A DNA stretch of 64,000 nt. Source: Flavobacterium undicola. Lineage in GTDB: Bacteria; Bacteroidota; Bacteroidia; Flavobacteriales; Flavobacteriaceae. The stretch spans positions 1-64,000 of the forward strand of contig NZ_JAAAPM020000022.1 of the NCBI RefSeq assembly GCF_009909155.2, given 5' to 3'. This document shows, one piece after another, positions 1 through 8,209 of the stretch; the first letter of the stretch is position 1, and every line of letters begins with the position of its first letter. Below the pieces are notes generated by a model that saw only the letters and a program-made list of their open reading frames with translations, was not told where the DNA came from and made no database searches. The position numbers and the translations under genes were made by a program.

Positions 1-2
1 TT

Positions 3-119
3 TGTTTTAGGATAAACCGTTCTCAATTTAAAACAAGTATTTTTCATAAATCCATAGAAAGAATGGTGAATGCAAAACCGATTTATCAAAAAAACATAAA
101 ACAGATATTAAGTGTATAA
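3..119 (+). CDS. C-terminal end of an unidentified protein (truncated by window edge)
   Basis: A plus-strand frame is open from the first bases of the window to a TAA at 117-119, giving 38 residues that are rich in Lys, Ile and Ser. It would converge on the minus-strand gene ending at 138, which is a sensible arrangement. Thirty-eight codons without a stop is weak evidence in DNA this AT-rich. No domain is recognisable, so no function is offered. Confidence 0.35.
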   Translation, partial: CFRINRSQFKTSIFHKSIERMVNAKPIYQKNIKQILSV

Positions 120-137
120 CTCAAATAATTTATTTTA

Positions 138-395
138 TTACTTTATTCTTTTAGTATTCGAATTTCCCATTGGTAAATAATAAAGTAATCCAAAACCAAC
201 TAAAAAAAGCACCAGTGAAGCAACAAAAGCCGGAATAAGAATTTCTTTATTGTTATCCAATGCATTATTCAATGACGCATACAACAGCCAAATCTGGATA
301 GTTACATTTAGAATTAATATAAAAATTAAGGTTGAAAAAATCGCATTTAACTTATTGGGATTGGATTGATTCTGACTTCTTCTAAAATTACTCAT
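138..395 (-). CDS. small two-helix membrane protein of the nitrate reductase operon
   Basis: An 85-aa protein with a basic, Asn-rich N-terminus followed by two hydrophobic segments at about residues 19-41 and 53-74, so probably an inner-membrane hairpin. It is the last gene of the minus-strand operon that encodes the Rieske, ferredoxin and molybdopterin subunits, 21 bp after the Rieske gene. That position suggests a small accessory or anchoring subunit of the complex. I believe small proteins of this kind accompany Rieske genes in other Bacteroidota, but the family assignment (possibly DUF6755) is from memory. No catalytic motif is visible. Confidence 0.75.
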   Translation of the reverse strand: MSNFRRSQNQSNPNKLNAIFSTLIFILILNVTIQIWLLYASLNNALDNNKEILIPAFVASLVLFLVGFGLLYYLPMGNSNTKRIK

Positions 396-416
396 ACTAC
401 ATTATTTTATTATGAC

Positions 417-935
417 TTATCCAATAATTTTTTCTTCTTGCACGGCTGCTCTAACGTAAATATCATTGTCTTTAAAAAAAACATCTAATTTAGGCAAAGC
501 TCTTGGAGGTGGCCCTGCTAACACCTCTCCAGTTTTAGCATCAAATGATCCTTCATGACAAGGACAATGAATAATTCCGGTACCTGGCTTGTAAAAAACA
601 GAACAAGAAAGGTGGGTACATTTCTGCTCATAGGCTTTAAACTCGCCAGTTTCCAGATGAATTAATATATAAGGAATCGTACTGCCTTCGATTACAAAAG
701 CACGGGTTCCTCCTATTGGAACTTCTTCTTTATTACACACAAAATGTTCTCCTTGAACTTCTTCTTTTGGATACAAATAAGCTTTAGCAGCAACTAAACC
801 ACTACCTACCATCAATCCACCAGAAACTAAGGTCAAAAATTTGGCAAAATCACGACGACTTACATTAATCGCTTGTTGCTTTTCAACCGGAAAATCTTTT
901 TTCCAATTTTTATTTAAATTATCTTCTTTAGACAT
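417..935 (-). CDS. Rieske [2Fe-2S] protein with Tat-type signal anchor
   Basis: A 172-aa protein. SRRDF at residues 26-30, followed by a hydrophobic stretch to about residue 52, is a twin-arginine signal that probably stays as a membrane anchor, as in the Rieske subunits of bc complexes. The fold is confirmed by C106-T-H108 and C124-P-C126-H127, which ligate the 2Fe-2S cluster, with C111 and C126 placed for the usual disulfide. Folded after Tat export, it would sit on the periplasmic face and move electrons to or from the membrane subunit of the same operon. It lies 11 bp after the four-cluster ferredoxin gene. Its pairing with an apparently cytoplasmic molybdoenzyme is unusual. Confidence 0.93.
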   Translation of the reverse strand: MSKEDNLNKNWKKDFPVEKQQAINVSRRDFAKFLTLVSGGLMVGSGLVAAKAYLYPKEEVQGEHFVCNKEEVPIGGTRAFVIEGSTIPYILIHLETGEFKAYEQKCTHLSCSVFYKPGTGIIHCPCHEGSFDAKTGEVLAGPPPRALPKLDVFFKDNDIYVRAAVQEEKIIG

Positions 936-946
936 AAGCGTATTCT

Positions 947-1519
947 TTAATATATTACCAATTCTGTGCTTCCCTTAGGCATCATAATATTGACCTTAGT
1001 ATTTACTATTTCTTTTCCAAATATGAAACTATTTACAGGAGTACTGTTAGGACGCATTTCTTGAATTTCATCTCTAGTACCATAAAACAAAGCACCACTA
1101 GGACAAACAGTAGCACACATTGGCTTTTTGCCCACGCTGGTTCTGTCGTAACACATGGTACACTTCATCATCAAATCGTAATTTTCTTCTTTCTTTGGCA
1201 CACCAAAAGGGCAAGCCATCACGCAATTAGAACATCCGATGCATCTTTCTGTATTAGCCGTGTGAACAATTCCGAATTCATCTTTAGAAATAGCATCAGC
1301 AGGACATACATTGGCACACACAGGATCATCACAGTGCATACACACCTGAACTGTAGTTTGTATAGTAGCAGCACGATCTACATAATTAACATGTATCATG
1401 CTCTCCTGACCGTTAGTTTCGCATTCAGCGCACGCCAATTCACAGGCTTTACAGCCAATGCAGCGTTGCATATCTACAAAAAACTCCTCGTATTTATTGA
1501 AACTGGTATAGTTCATCAT
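947..1519 (-). CDS. four-[4Fe-4S] ferredoxin-type electron-transfer subunit
   Basis: A 190-aa protein of the DmsB/NrfC/PsrB type. Four cysteine sets are visible in order: [20 protein letters not shown] followed by a CP-containing turn; [12 protein letters not shown]; and CTMC with the remaining two cysteines about 11 residues later. Each can bind a 4Fe-4S cluster, making an electron wire. No Tat or Sec signal is present, so it should be cytoplasmic unless it travels with a partner. It lies 18 bp after the molybdopterin subunit gene and before the Rieske gene, so it most likely links the b-type membrane subunit to the Mo-bisPGD catalytic subunit. MNYTSF, one codon in, is an alternative start. 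Confidence 0.92.
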   Translation of the reverse strand: MMNYTSFNKYEEFFVDMQRCIGCKACELACAECETNGQESMIHVNYVDRAATIQTTVQVCMHCDDPVCANVCPADAISKDEFGIVHTANTERCIGCSNCVMACPFGVPKKEENYDLMMKCTMCYDRTSVGKKPMCATVCPSGALFYGTRDEIQEMRPNSTPVNSFIFGKEIVNTKVNIMMPKGSTELVIY

Positions 1520-1537
1520 TCATCAATTCTTTATAGA

Positions 1538-3754
1538 TTAAATACTGGCGTAAGCCGTTGATTCTTTTGAAGGTGGTGCTATTTCATCAAGTGGTTCCAA
1601 ATGACAAGCACAAACTTTAAACTCCGGTATTTTAGAAATTGGATCTAATGTCCCCGGTGTCAATTGGTTTGCCGATTTTTTTCCAGACCAGTGATACGGA
1701 ATAAAAACAGTATCTTCTCGAATGGTTTCCACAATATTAGCCGGAAAAATCCCTTCCCCTCTTCGAGTTGAAACACGAATTAATTCTCTTTGTTTAATTC
1801 CGTATTGCTTAGCTAAATTAGGGTGGATTTCCAATAATGGCTCCGGATATTGGTCTACTAATTTTCCAATTCTACGAGTTTGCGTTCCACTTAAATACTG
1901 AGAAACCACACGTCCGGTAGTTAAAATCACAGGATAATCAACACAGGTTACTTCGCCCGGAAGTTTGTAAGGCGCCGGATTAAAATGTGCTTTTCCATCA
2001 GGTGTTTTAAACTTTCTATCTTCCCATAAACGCGGAGTTCCTGGATGGTCTTCTGTTGGACAAGGCCAAAAGATCCCCATATTATCTTCTATTTTCTTAT
2101 AGGTAATTCCATTATAATCAGCAGTTCCTCCTTTGGAAGCCACACGCAATTCATTAAAAATGGCTTCACTACTTTCATAGGTAAATTTATCTTTCACACC
2201 TAAACGTTTGGCTATTTCCAGAATAATAGAAGTATCTGTTCTGGCATCTCCCGGAGGAGTAACCGCCTGACGAATTCGGATAACTCTCCCTTCAGCAGAA
2301 GTAGTTGTACCTTCTTCTTCTTCCTGCAAAGAACCTGCTAAAACTACATCGGCATGGCGCGCTGTTTCGTTTAAGAAAAAGTCAATACAAACGTAGAATT
2401 CTAACTTTTCCAGAGCTTCTCTAACATAATTACTATTAGGTAAAGAAACTAGCGGATTGAAACAAATAGACAATAAACCTTTGATTTCTCCTCTGTGAAT
2501 AGCTTCGATAATTTCGTAAGCCGACAAACCTTTACCAGGTAAATCTTTTTCATTAATTCCCCAAACTTCAGAAATGTATTTACGGTGTTCCAGATTTTCT
2601 ATATCCCTGTTTCCAGGCAATTGGTCACATTTATGTCCGTGCTCTCTACCTCCCTGACCATTTCCTTGTCCTGTAATAGTAGCATAACCACAATAAGGTT
2701 TACCAATTCTTCCTGTTGCCAAAACTAAATTGATACATCCTAAAACGTTATCTACACCTTTAGAATGATGTTCTATTCCACGGGCATGAAGCAAGAAACT
2801 GGTTTTGGCTTTCCCCCATAACTCAGCTGCCTGTTGTATTTTTTCTTTTTTGATTCCGGTAATTTCTTCAGCCCATTCAAGCGTATTGTCTTTTACGGCA
2901 TCTAAAGTTTCCTGGAAACCGGAAGTATGACTATCAATAAAATCATGATCCAGCATATCATTATCCACCAAATATTTCAGCATCGCACCATATAAAGCCG
3001 AATCCGTTCCCGGACGTACATCCAAGTGAAGATCAGCTGTTCTGGCCAATGGAATCATCCTTGGATCGATAACTATTATTTTAGCTCCTCTATCTCTGGC
3101 TTTCCAAATCCAATGTGTCAATGTTGGAAAAGTTTCACTGATATTGGCTCCAGCCACAATAATTACTTCGGCATATTCTAAATCCGAATAATTATTGGAA
3201 GCTCTGTCTAAACCAAATGCTTTTTTATTTCCCGCTCCTGCACTTACCATGCACAAGCGCCCGTTGTAATCCAGGTTTTTTGTTTTTAGTGCCACTCTGG
3301 CAAACTTACCTACCAAGTAACTTTTCTCATTGGTTAATGAAACTCCCGAAAGCATCGAAAAAGCATCGTTACCATAAGTTTCCTGAATGCGTTTTATTTC
3401 GGAAACCGTTTTACCCATAGCCACATCCCAAGAGGTTGGCACAAATCCTTGTCCTTCTACTCTTTTTAATGGACTCAAAAGTCTGTCCGGATGATTGTTT
3501 TGCAAATAACGCTGTACTCCTTTTGGACACAATCTTCCTTCGTTAAAAGGAAATTCCATCCAAGGTTCAAACCCCACCACTTTATTATCTTTTACAGATA
3601 ATTGAATTCCGCATTGCATTCCGCAAAAACAACAATGGGTTTTAACCAATTCATCTGGTTCATCTCTTCCTTCATAACCTTCTTTTGGACTATAATTAAG
3701 ATGTGGCCCAAATTGCGCGACAATATGCTCTTCTGAAACAGGTAATTTTGCCAT
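1538..3754 (-). CDS. molybdopterin oxidoreductase, cytoplasmic nitrate reductase-like catalytic subunit
   Basis: A 738-aa member of the DMSO-reductase family, closest in layout to NasA/NarB/NapA enzymes. The N-terminal [12 protein letters not shown] and LCPKG motifs bind one 4Fe-4S cluster. The sequence [11 protein letters not shown] near residue 167 supplies the cysteine expected to ligate Mo in Nap/Nas-type nitrate reductases. The C-terminal molydop-binding domain starts at about residue 610, with the TTGR and HPNLA motifs. There is no Tat signal, so the enzyme should be cytoplasmic. The neighbouring NarK-type transporter and FNR-like sites support nitrate as substrate. A formate dehydrogenase-like activity is less likely because a Cys rather than selenocysteine context and a nitrate transporter are present. 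Substrate is inferred, not shown. Confidence 0.88.
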   Translation of the reverse strand: MAKLPVSEEHIVAQFGPHLNYSPKEGYEGRDEPDELVKTHCCFCGMQCGIQLSVKDNKVVGFEPWMEFPFNEGRLCPKGVQRYLQNNHPDRLLSPLKRVEGQGFVPTSWDVAMGKTVSEIKRIQETYGNDAFSMLSGVSLTNEKSYLVGKFARVALKTKNLDYNGRLCMVSAGAGNKKAFGLDRASNNYSDLEYAEVIIVAGANISETFPTLTHWIWKARDRGAKIIVIDPRMIPLARTADLHLDVRPGTDSALYGAMLKYLVDNDMLDHDFIDSHTSGFQETLDAVKDNTLEWAEEITGIKKEKIQQAAELWGKAKTSFLLHARGIEHHSKGVDNVLGCINLVLATGRIGKPYCGYATITGQGNGQGGREHGHKCDQLPGNRDIENLEHRKYISEVWGINEKDLPGKGLSAYEIIEAIHRGEIKGLLSICFNPLVSLPNSNYVREALEKLEFYVCIDFFLNETARHADVVLAGSLQEEEEGTTTSAEGRVIRIRQAVTPPGDARTDTSIILEIAKRLGVKDKFTYESSEAIFNELRVASKGGTADYNGITYKKIEDNMGIFWPCPTEDHPGTPRLWEDRKFKTPDGKAHFNPAPYKLPGEVTCVDYPVILTTGRVVSQYLSGTQTRRIGKLVDQYPEPLLEIHPNLAKQYGIKQRELIRVSTRRGEGIFPANIVETIREDTVFIPYHWSGKKSANQLTPGTLDPISKIPEFKVCACHLEPLDEIAPPSKESTAYASI

Positions 3755-3776
3755 GTTTTATTCTTTTATCTTTTAA

Positions 3777-4826
3777 TTATCCAAATAAATTACCGCCCTC
3801 TTGCCTTGCTCTCAAATGAGCTTGTGCCAAGCGGGCTCTTTTTCCTTCCGGACTCAAGTCTAAGTGGGAACTTCCATCCTCTCTGTCAAAATCAAATCCT
3901 AATTGCTTAGTTAACATCTTAAGATCTTTTACATGCAAATTAGTTGTGAATTCTTCGCCCGTATGTTCGCATACAGCCATTCCTTGTTGTCGCCCTACTC
4001 TATGATATATGTGAGCTGCAATTTGCATAGGACGTTGAATGATGTGAAAAAATTTCCCGAACGGAATCCATATTAAAAACATAATTACTGTAACGGCATG
4101 CAATACCGCCAGAAATTCAAAAGCTAACCCTTTCATGAACTGATAAGAATAGGTCAATCCCAATCCTGTAACCGAAATAGTAATTAATAAAATAAGAGGC
4201 AATAAATCTCCCTCAAAAGATTGAGTTGCAATTAAGCCCGGATTAGTCAATCGTCTTCTTAAATAATATCCTGAACCCAAAATCACCATGTAAGAAGACC
4301 AGTTTAATGCGTGAAATGTCAGGAATGCCATTATAGAATCTAAATCAAAATCCATTATTTTAAATCCAAAAAAATGAGCTTCGTAAACCGATATACTATT
4401 AGGAGCCATCGTAAAATGAATCCAGCCAAAAGTCAATGGAATAGTAATTAAAAAAGCAGATGTACAACCTACAGCTATCATAAAGTGAGCCATCCAACGG
4501 TATTTTCCCCTTGGATAAATAAACTTCTGAAAAGCAATATTTTCAATAGTTTCTTTAGAAGCAAACCAAAAATGAGAAAATACTTTTCCTGTAAACAAAA
4601 AACAAATACTTCTTTTAAAATAAATCCAGGTAGGCGGTCTTTGCAACCATACCGTATAACGATAAATGATTCCAAAAAAAGCAAATACAGTTCCAAACAA
4701 GTACGTAATTAGAGCCGCATCAAAATTTTGTAATTCTCTTGAACCATAAAACACTAACACAATCATAAATACCGAAAGTATTGTAGCGATGAGTAATGCT
4801 TTTATATTATATGTTCTGTTTTTCAT
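3777..4826 (-). CDS. b-type cytochrome membrane subunit, NarI-like
   Basis: A 349-aa polytopic protein with about seven hydrophobic segments. Histidines fall within or beside helices in the manner of NarI/HdrE-type dihaem cytochromes: RWMAHFM, FLTFHALNW, LAVLHAVTV and GKFFHIIQRPM. A soluble tail of about 75 residues follows at the C-terminus, with EHTGEEF. It is the first gene of the operon, 22 bp before the molybdopterin gene. It probably oxidises menaquinol and feeds electrons to the iron-sulfur subunits. This would make the complex membrane-attached, and perhaps energy-conserving, rather than a soluble assimilatory enzyme. The family call rests on topology and histidine placement; which haem ligands are used cannot be settled here. 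Confidence 0.8.
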   Translation of the reverse strand: MKNRTYNIKALLIATILSVFMIVLVFYGSRELQNFDAALITYLFGTVFAFFGIIYRYTVWLQRPPTWIYFKRSICFLFTGKVFSHFWFASKETIENIAFQKFIYPRGKYRWMAHFMIAVGCTSAFLITIPLTFGWIHFTMAPNSISVYEAHFFGFKIMDFDLDSIMAFLTFHALNWSSYMVILGSGYYLRRRLTNPGLIATQSFEGDLLPLILLITISVTGLGLTYSYQFMKGLAFEFLAVLHAVTVIMFLIWIPFGKFFHIIQRPMQIAAHIYHRVGRQQGMAVCEHTGEEFTTNLHVKDLKMLTKQLGFDFDREDGSSHLDLSPEGKRARLAQAHLRARQEGGNLFG

Positions 4827-5139
4827 CTTAGTTTATATTAATACACGCTTACAATTATAAATCTATTTTTAATCCATTTTCAATTAAAAATCCAGAGGCT
4901 TTTCTTCGGGAGTAAAATTAAACAAAAGAAAAACTAAGTGAAACTACTTAAGTATTTTTCTCAAACACAAAAACATTGAAATATGTTATAATATTTCATA
5001 CAAATGACTAATTTACAATAATAAAACCCATTAAGGCGATTAAATTATTTAATTTTAATTTACTTTTATCGATATCCGGATTACTTAATTGAATTATTTA
5101 CTTAGATATACTTAAAATTATAAATTAAGTATGATTCAT
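4827..5139 (-). promoter_or_regulatory. intergenic region upstream of the nitrate reductase operon, with two inverted repeats
   Basis: There is no gene in this 313-bp stretch. TGAAATAT at 4977-4984 and ATATTTCA at 4991-4998 form an 8-bp inverted repeat with a 6-bp spacer, about 150 bp before the cytochrome gene, and could be an operator. ATACTTAA and TTAAGTAT (5108-5115 and 5125-5132) form a second one just beyond the narK stop codon, and could be a weak AT hairpin for narK. I found no exact TAnnTTTG promoter for the operon here, so it may be transcribed partly from the narK promoter. Confidence 0.45.
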
Positions 5140-6801
5140 TTAGCTTGGTCTTTCACATCCTTTTCGATTATAAAACCACCAATTAATTATTGTAGCCAAT
5201 ATTGTAAAAAGAATCAGTCCTATAAAAAAGTAATTTGCTCCTCCATTAGAAGAAATATCGCTACCAATTAATATTGAGAAAAGAAAAGGACCAAAAGCGG
5301 CGATGGCTGCTGTCCAACCAATAACACCAGCGGATTGACGTAGATTTTCTCCGAAAATAATAGGAAACTGTCTAAAAGTTCCTGCATTCCCTATACCTGT
5401 AAAGAAAAACATAGTCAAAATTACTCCAACAAAAAGCGGAAACTGTTCCATACTTGTTGGTGCTACCAAACCTTGAGTCACTAGAATTACAGCTCCTCCT
5501 AAAATTCCTAATCCAGTAATGGTAGTTAATACCGCTCCACCTACTTTATCAGCAATAAAACCAAATAAAATTCGGCTAGAAGATCCTATTAGAGGGCCAT
5601 AAAAAGCATACACTAAAGGATCGGGAGCATTTGGAAAATCACCATATAAAAACTTGATCATCAACGGAAAAGCAGCAGCTAAACCGGCAAAAGTTCCAAA
5701 AGTCATCATATAAGTTATAGTACAATACCAAGTGTGTTTATTACTAAAAATATCCAATTGCTCTTTAATAGAAGCCTGAATGGGAATACTTCTCAAATAA
5801 AACCAACTCACCAGTGTCATAATCAACAAAAAAGGAATGTACCACAAAGCAGCAGATTGGATGTACATGTCTTTATTGATTACAGCTTTATTTTTAGCAT
5901 CCAATTGATTCAAAAATTTCTCTGCCAATTTAGGATTAGCATCCGCAATTATTTTAGCTCTAACTTTTAAAGGCAATGAAATAAAAACAACTTTTTTATC
6001 AGTAGAATGAACTGCAACCGTAACTGAATCCATAACATTTTTCTTCACAATAGCTAAAATAGCAGTTTGTTTGCTATCTTCTAATGAAGCGAAAACAGCG
6101 CCTTGTTTTTCGATGCTGGCATGCTCTAAAACGGCTTGAGTTCCATTGAAATCAATTTTTGTAAAGACAGAAGGCGCTCCATAAATTGCTACACTCAACA
6201 CCATAGGCGTTACAAACTGAGCTAACGAAACTCCAAAATTCCCCAATCCTGCTTGAATCCCTAATGCTGTTCCTTTTAATCTTTTTGGAAAAAACAAACT
6301 CGTACTTGGCATATAAGAAGAGAAATCTCCTCCTCCAAAACCAGTTGTAAATGCCAATACCATAAAAACCCAAAATGGTGTTTCGGTATTCATAACTGCC
6401 ATTCCGATTCCTAATACTGGAATCAATTTAATAAAAGTAGCAAAGCTTACTACATGTCGAGTTCCAAATATGGGTAATATAAAAGTATGTATAATTCGTA
6501 AAATCCCTGCCGCTAACCCTGGAATTGCAGCCAACCAAAAAAGTTGATCTTTAGAAAACGTAAAACCTAAACCAGGTAATTTGACTACTACAACGCTCAT
6601 GATAAACCATGACGCAAAAGATAATACTAATGTAAGCGTTGTAATTATTAAGGTTTTCCAAGCTATTTTACTTCCTGTTTCTTTCCAGAATTTTTCATTT
6701 TCTGGCTCCCATTCGTTCAACCATGTTTTTGCTGCTGCATTTTGTGTTCCGTTAGATACACTTTCACGCTCTGATCCTAATTTTTCTAAGTAAGTATCCA
6801 T
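5140..6801 (-). CDS. narK: NarK-type nitrate/nitrite MFS transporter
   Basis: About 553 aa from the chosen start. A further in-frame ATG at 6888 is rejected because it falls in the promoter -7 element. The protein has MFS topology with both nitrate-signature stretches of NarK proteins: GFGGGDFSSYMPSTS with GIQAGLGNFGVSLAQF in the first half, and FTGIGNAGTFRQFPIIF in the second. It should import nitrate, or exchange it for nitrite, across the inner membrane for the cytoplasmic reductase encoded next. Between the two six-helix halves lies a hydrophilic insert of about 110 residues (around residues 205-315) that ordinary NarK proteins lack. It carries the FNR-like promoter described upstream and may lead the whole minus-strand nitrate locus. 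Confidence 0.93.
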   Translation of the reverse strand: MDTYLEKLGSERESVSNGTQNAAAKTWLNEWEPENEKFWKETGSKIAWKTLIITTLTLVLSFASWFIMSVVVVKLPGLGFTFSKDQLFWLAAIPGLAAGILRIIHTFILPIFGTRHVVSFATFIKLIPVLGIGMAVMNTETPFWVFMVLAFTTGFGGGDFSSYMPSTSLFFPKRLKGTALGIQAGLGNFGVSLAQFVTPMVLSVAIYGAPSVFTKIDFNGTQAVLEHASIEKQGAVFASLEDSKQTAILAIVKKNVMDSVTVAVHSTDKKVVFISLPLKVRAKIIADANPKLAEKFLNQLDAKNKAVINKDMYIQSAALWYIPFLLIMTLVSWFYLRSIPIQASIKEQLDIFSNKHTWYCTITYMMTFGTFAGLAAAFPLMIKFLYGDFPNAPDPLVYAFYGPLIGSSSRILFGFIADKVGGAVLTTITGLGILGGAVILVTQGLVAPTSMEQFPLFVGVILTMFFFTGIGNAGTFRQFPIIFGENLRQSAGVIGWTAAIAAFGPFLFSILIGSDISSNGGANYFFIGLILFTILATIINWWFYNRKGCERPS

Positions 6802-6885
6802 AATCTTATTTTTTAATTTAAAAAATACCCAAACTATATTGGCTCTATAAATACGCCTAAACCAATCTAGTATAATCTTCTTAAA

Positions 6886-6928
6886 CAAAGATAAAATAGT
6901 CTTTTATCTATAAATATGATAAATATCA
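6886..6928 (-). promoter_or_regulatory. narK promoter with a CRP/FNR-type site centred near -41
   Basis: On the minus strand, TATCTTTG (6893-6886) matches the Bacteroidota -7 consensus TAnnTTTG exactly. Upstream, TGATaaatATCA (6917-6928) is the core of an FNR-family box (TTGAT-N4-ATCAA). With a start point a few bases past the -7 element, the box centre falls at about -41, the classic class II activator position. No -33 TTTG is visible, as expected of an activator-dependent promoter. The 5' UTR would be about 80 nt. Regulation by an FNR/HcpR/NnrR-type protein is inferred from the motif and the gene content. Confidence 0.72.
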
Positions 6929-7047
6929 GTAAGTCCTAATCTTATTACATTCGAAAAAACATTTAATTAAGCTTAATTAAAATTGCCGTTTTTTTTAAAA
7001 GACAAAAACATCCTTTATTTAATACTGGCAAAGAAAAGATGGATATG

Positions 7048-7083
7048 AAATATAGAATATGATTTAAATCATATTCTATATTT
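7048..7083. promoter_or_regulatory. 36-bp perfect palindrome containing a second FNR-like box
   Basis: Bases 7048-7083 read identically on both strands, an 18-bp arm with no loop. The centre, TGATttaaATCA at 7060-7071, has the same FNR-type core as the narK site. It lies in the divergent region, about 165 bp before ric and 120 bp beyond the narK promoter. Because no gene ends here, an operator is more likely than a terminator. The length beyond the 12-14 bp a CRP/FNR dimer needs is unexplained; nested sites or a cruciform are possible. Confidence 0.65.
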
Positions 7084-7248
7084 TTTATTATTCCTAAAAT
7101 TACATTCACAAATAAGGGTAACAAATCAAAACTCAATTTACTGATTACAAAATATTTAAAAAACCAAATTTCACGTAAATCAATTTAAGACAATTTTATC
7201 CTTTTTTATAAATCAATTATTTAATTTTTAAACTTAAAAACAACTATT

Positions 7249-7977
7249 ATGGAAACATTAGAAAGAACAACAATTGGAGAATATGTAGCAAAAGATTTTA
7301 GAACAGCAGCTGTTTTTTCAAAATACGGTATTGATTTTTGCTGTAAAGGAAACAGAACAATAGAAGAAGCTACTGAGAAAAAGGGACAGGATACAGCAAC
7401 TATTTTGAATGAAATTAATACCGTTTTAGCAACAAAAAACGACAATACCATCGATTTTAAATCCTGGCCATTGGACTTATTGGTAGACTACATCGAGAAA
7501 ACCCATCACCGTTATGTGGAAGACAAAACCCAAATCTTACTTCCTTTCTTAGACAAACTATGTAAAGTGCATGGAGCAAGCCATCCCGAACTGTTCGAAA
7601 TCAACGAACTTTTCAAAGGTTGTGCGGGCGAATTAGCACAACACATGAAAAAAGAGGAACTGATTTTATTTCCTTTCATTAAAAAATTAGTCAAAGCAGA
7701 GCTTAGCGATGAACTGATTCAACAACCACATTTTGGAACAGTAGAAAATCCAATTGCGATGATGATGCACGAGCACGATGCCGAAGGAGAGCGTTTCCGC
7801 AAGATTGCCGAATTGACTAATAATTATACACCGCCTGCAGATGCTTGTAATACCTACAAAGTAACCTTTGCCATGCTTCAGGAATTCGAGCAGGATTTAC
7901 ACAAACACATCCATCTGGAAAACAACATTTTGTTTCCAAAAGCAGTCGCATTGGAGAAAAAATTTTCAGCTCAATAA
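7249..7977 (+). CDS. ric: iron-sulfur cluster repair di-iron protein (Ric/ScdA/YtfE)
   Basis: A 242-aa protein with the two-domain layout of the family. The N-terminal ScdA_N segment carries FSKYGIDFCCKGNRT (about residues 23-37), with the paired cysteines. The hemerythrin-like domain follows, with the di-iron ligands visible in THHRYVE (about residue 85), HMKKEE (near 129), HEHDAEGE (near 170) and HIHLENNILFP (near 218). It repairs Fe-S clusters damaged by nitric oxide or oxidants in the cytoplasm. The preceding palindrome with an FNR-like core and the nitrate genes on the other strand fit a role during growth on nitrogen oxides. Full length, nothing odd. Confidence 0.95.
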   Translation: METLERTTIGEYVAKDFRTAAVFSKYGIDFCCKGNRTIEEATEKKGQDTATILNEINTVLATKNDNTIDFKSWPLDLLVDYIEKTHHRYVEDKTQILLPFLDKLCKVHGASHPELFEINELFKGCAGELAQHMKKEELILFPFIKKLVKAELSDELIQQPHFGTVENPIAMMMHEHDAEGERFRKIAELTNNYTPPADACNTYKVTFAMLQEFEQDLHKHIHLENNILFPKAVALEKKFSAQ

Positions 7978-8026
7978 TAAAAACCAAATCAGTAAACAGA
8001 GTGTTCGCATTGAAAAAAAAGTTGGA

Positions 8027-8165
8027 CACGAATTTCACCAATTGTCACTAATTCTTAATCAATTAAAAATCAAATAACACAAATTTCTATCTGCCTTTGA
8101 CAGATTCGTGAAATTAAAACGGAGTGTAGTTTGTGTTTATTTGTGTAATTCGTGGTGAAAAATTT
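8027..8165. repeat. degenerate intergenic repeat with opposed CACGAATTTCAC / TTCGTGAAAT ends
   Basis: Between ric and nrdD, GACACGAATTTCACCA (starting about 8027) and ATTCGTGAAATT (from about 8105), then ATTTGTGTAATTCGTGGTG (about 8140), are variants of one word in opposite orientations. Flanks are simple AT-rich sequence. The arrangement suggests a small inverted, non-coding repeat. I recall similar words between genes in other flavobacteria, but copy number cannot be tested here. No convincing ORF or promoter lies in this stretch. Confidence 0.4.
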
Positions 8166-8209
8166 TAAATGCGAATGCCTTCATAAGTAAATCAAAATCA
8201 TCAAATGCT

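Noticed and set aside
1061..1561. 166-aa plus-strand ORF
   Set aside because: It lies antisense to the ferredoxin gene, whose cysteine motifs are clear; its own composition is Ser/Thr/His-rich and shows no domain.
6802..6888. 29-residue N-terminal extension of NarK
   Set aside because: The extra ATG overlaps the promoter -7 element TATCTTTG, so it would not be on the transcript.
7048..7083. Palindrome as a Rho-independent terminator
   Set aside because: It is located between divergent genes, has no GC-rich stem and no gene ends beside it.
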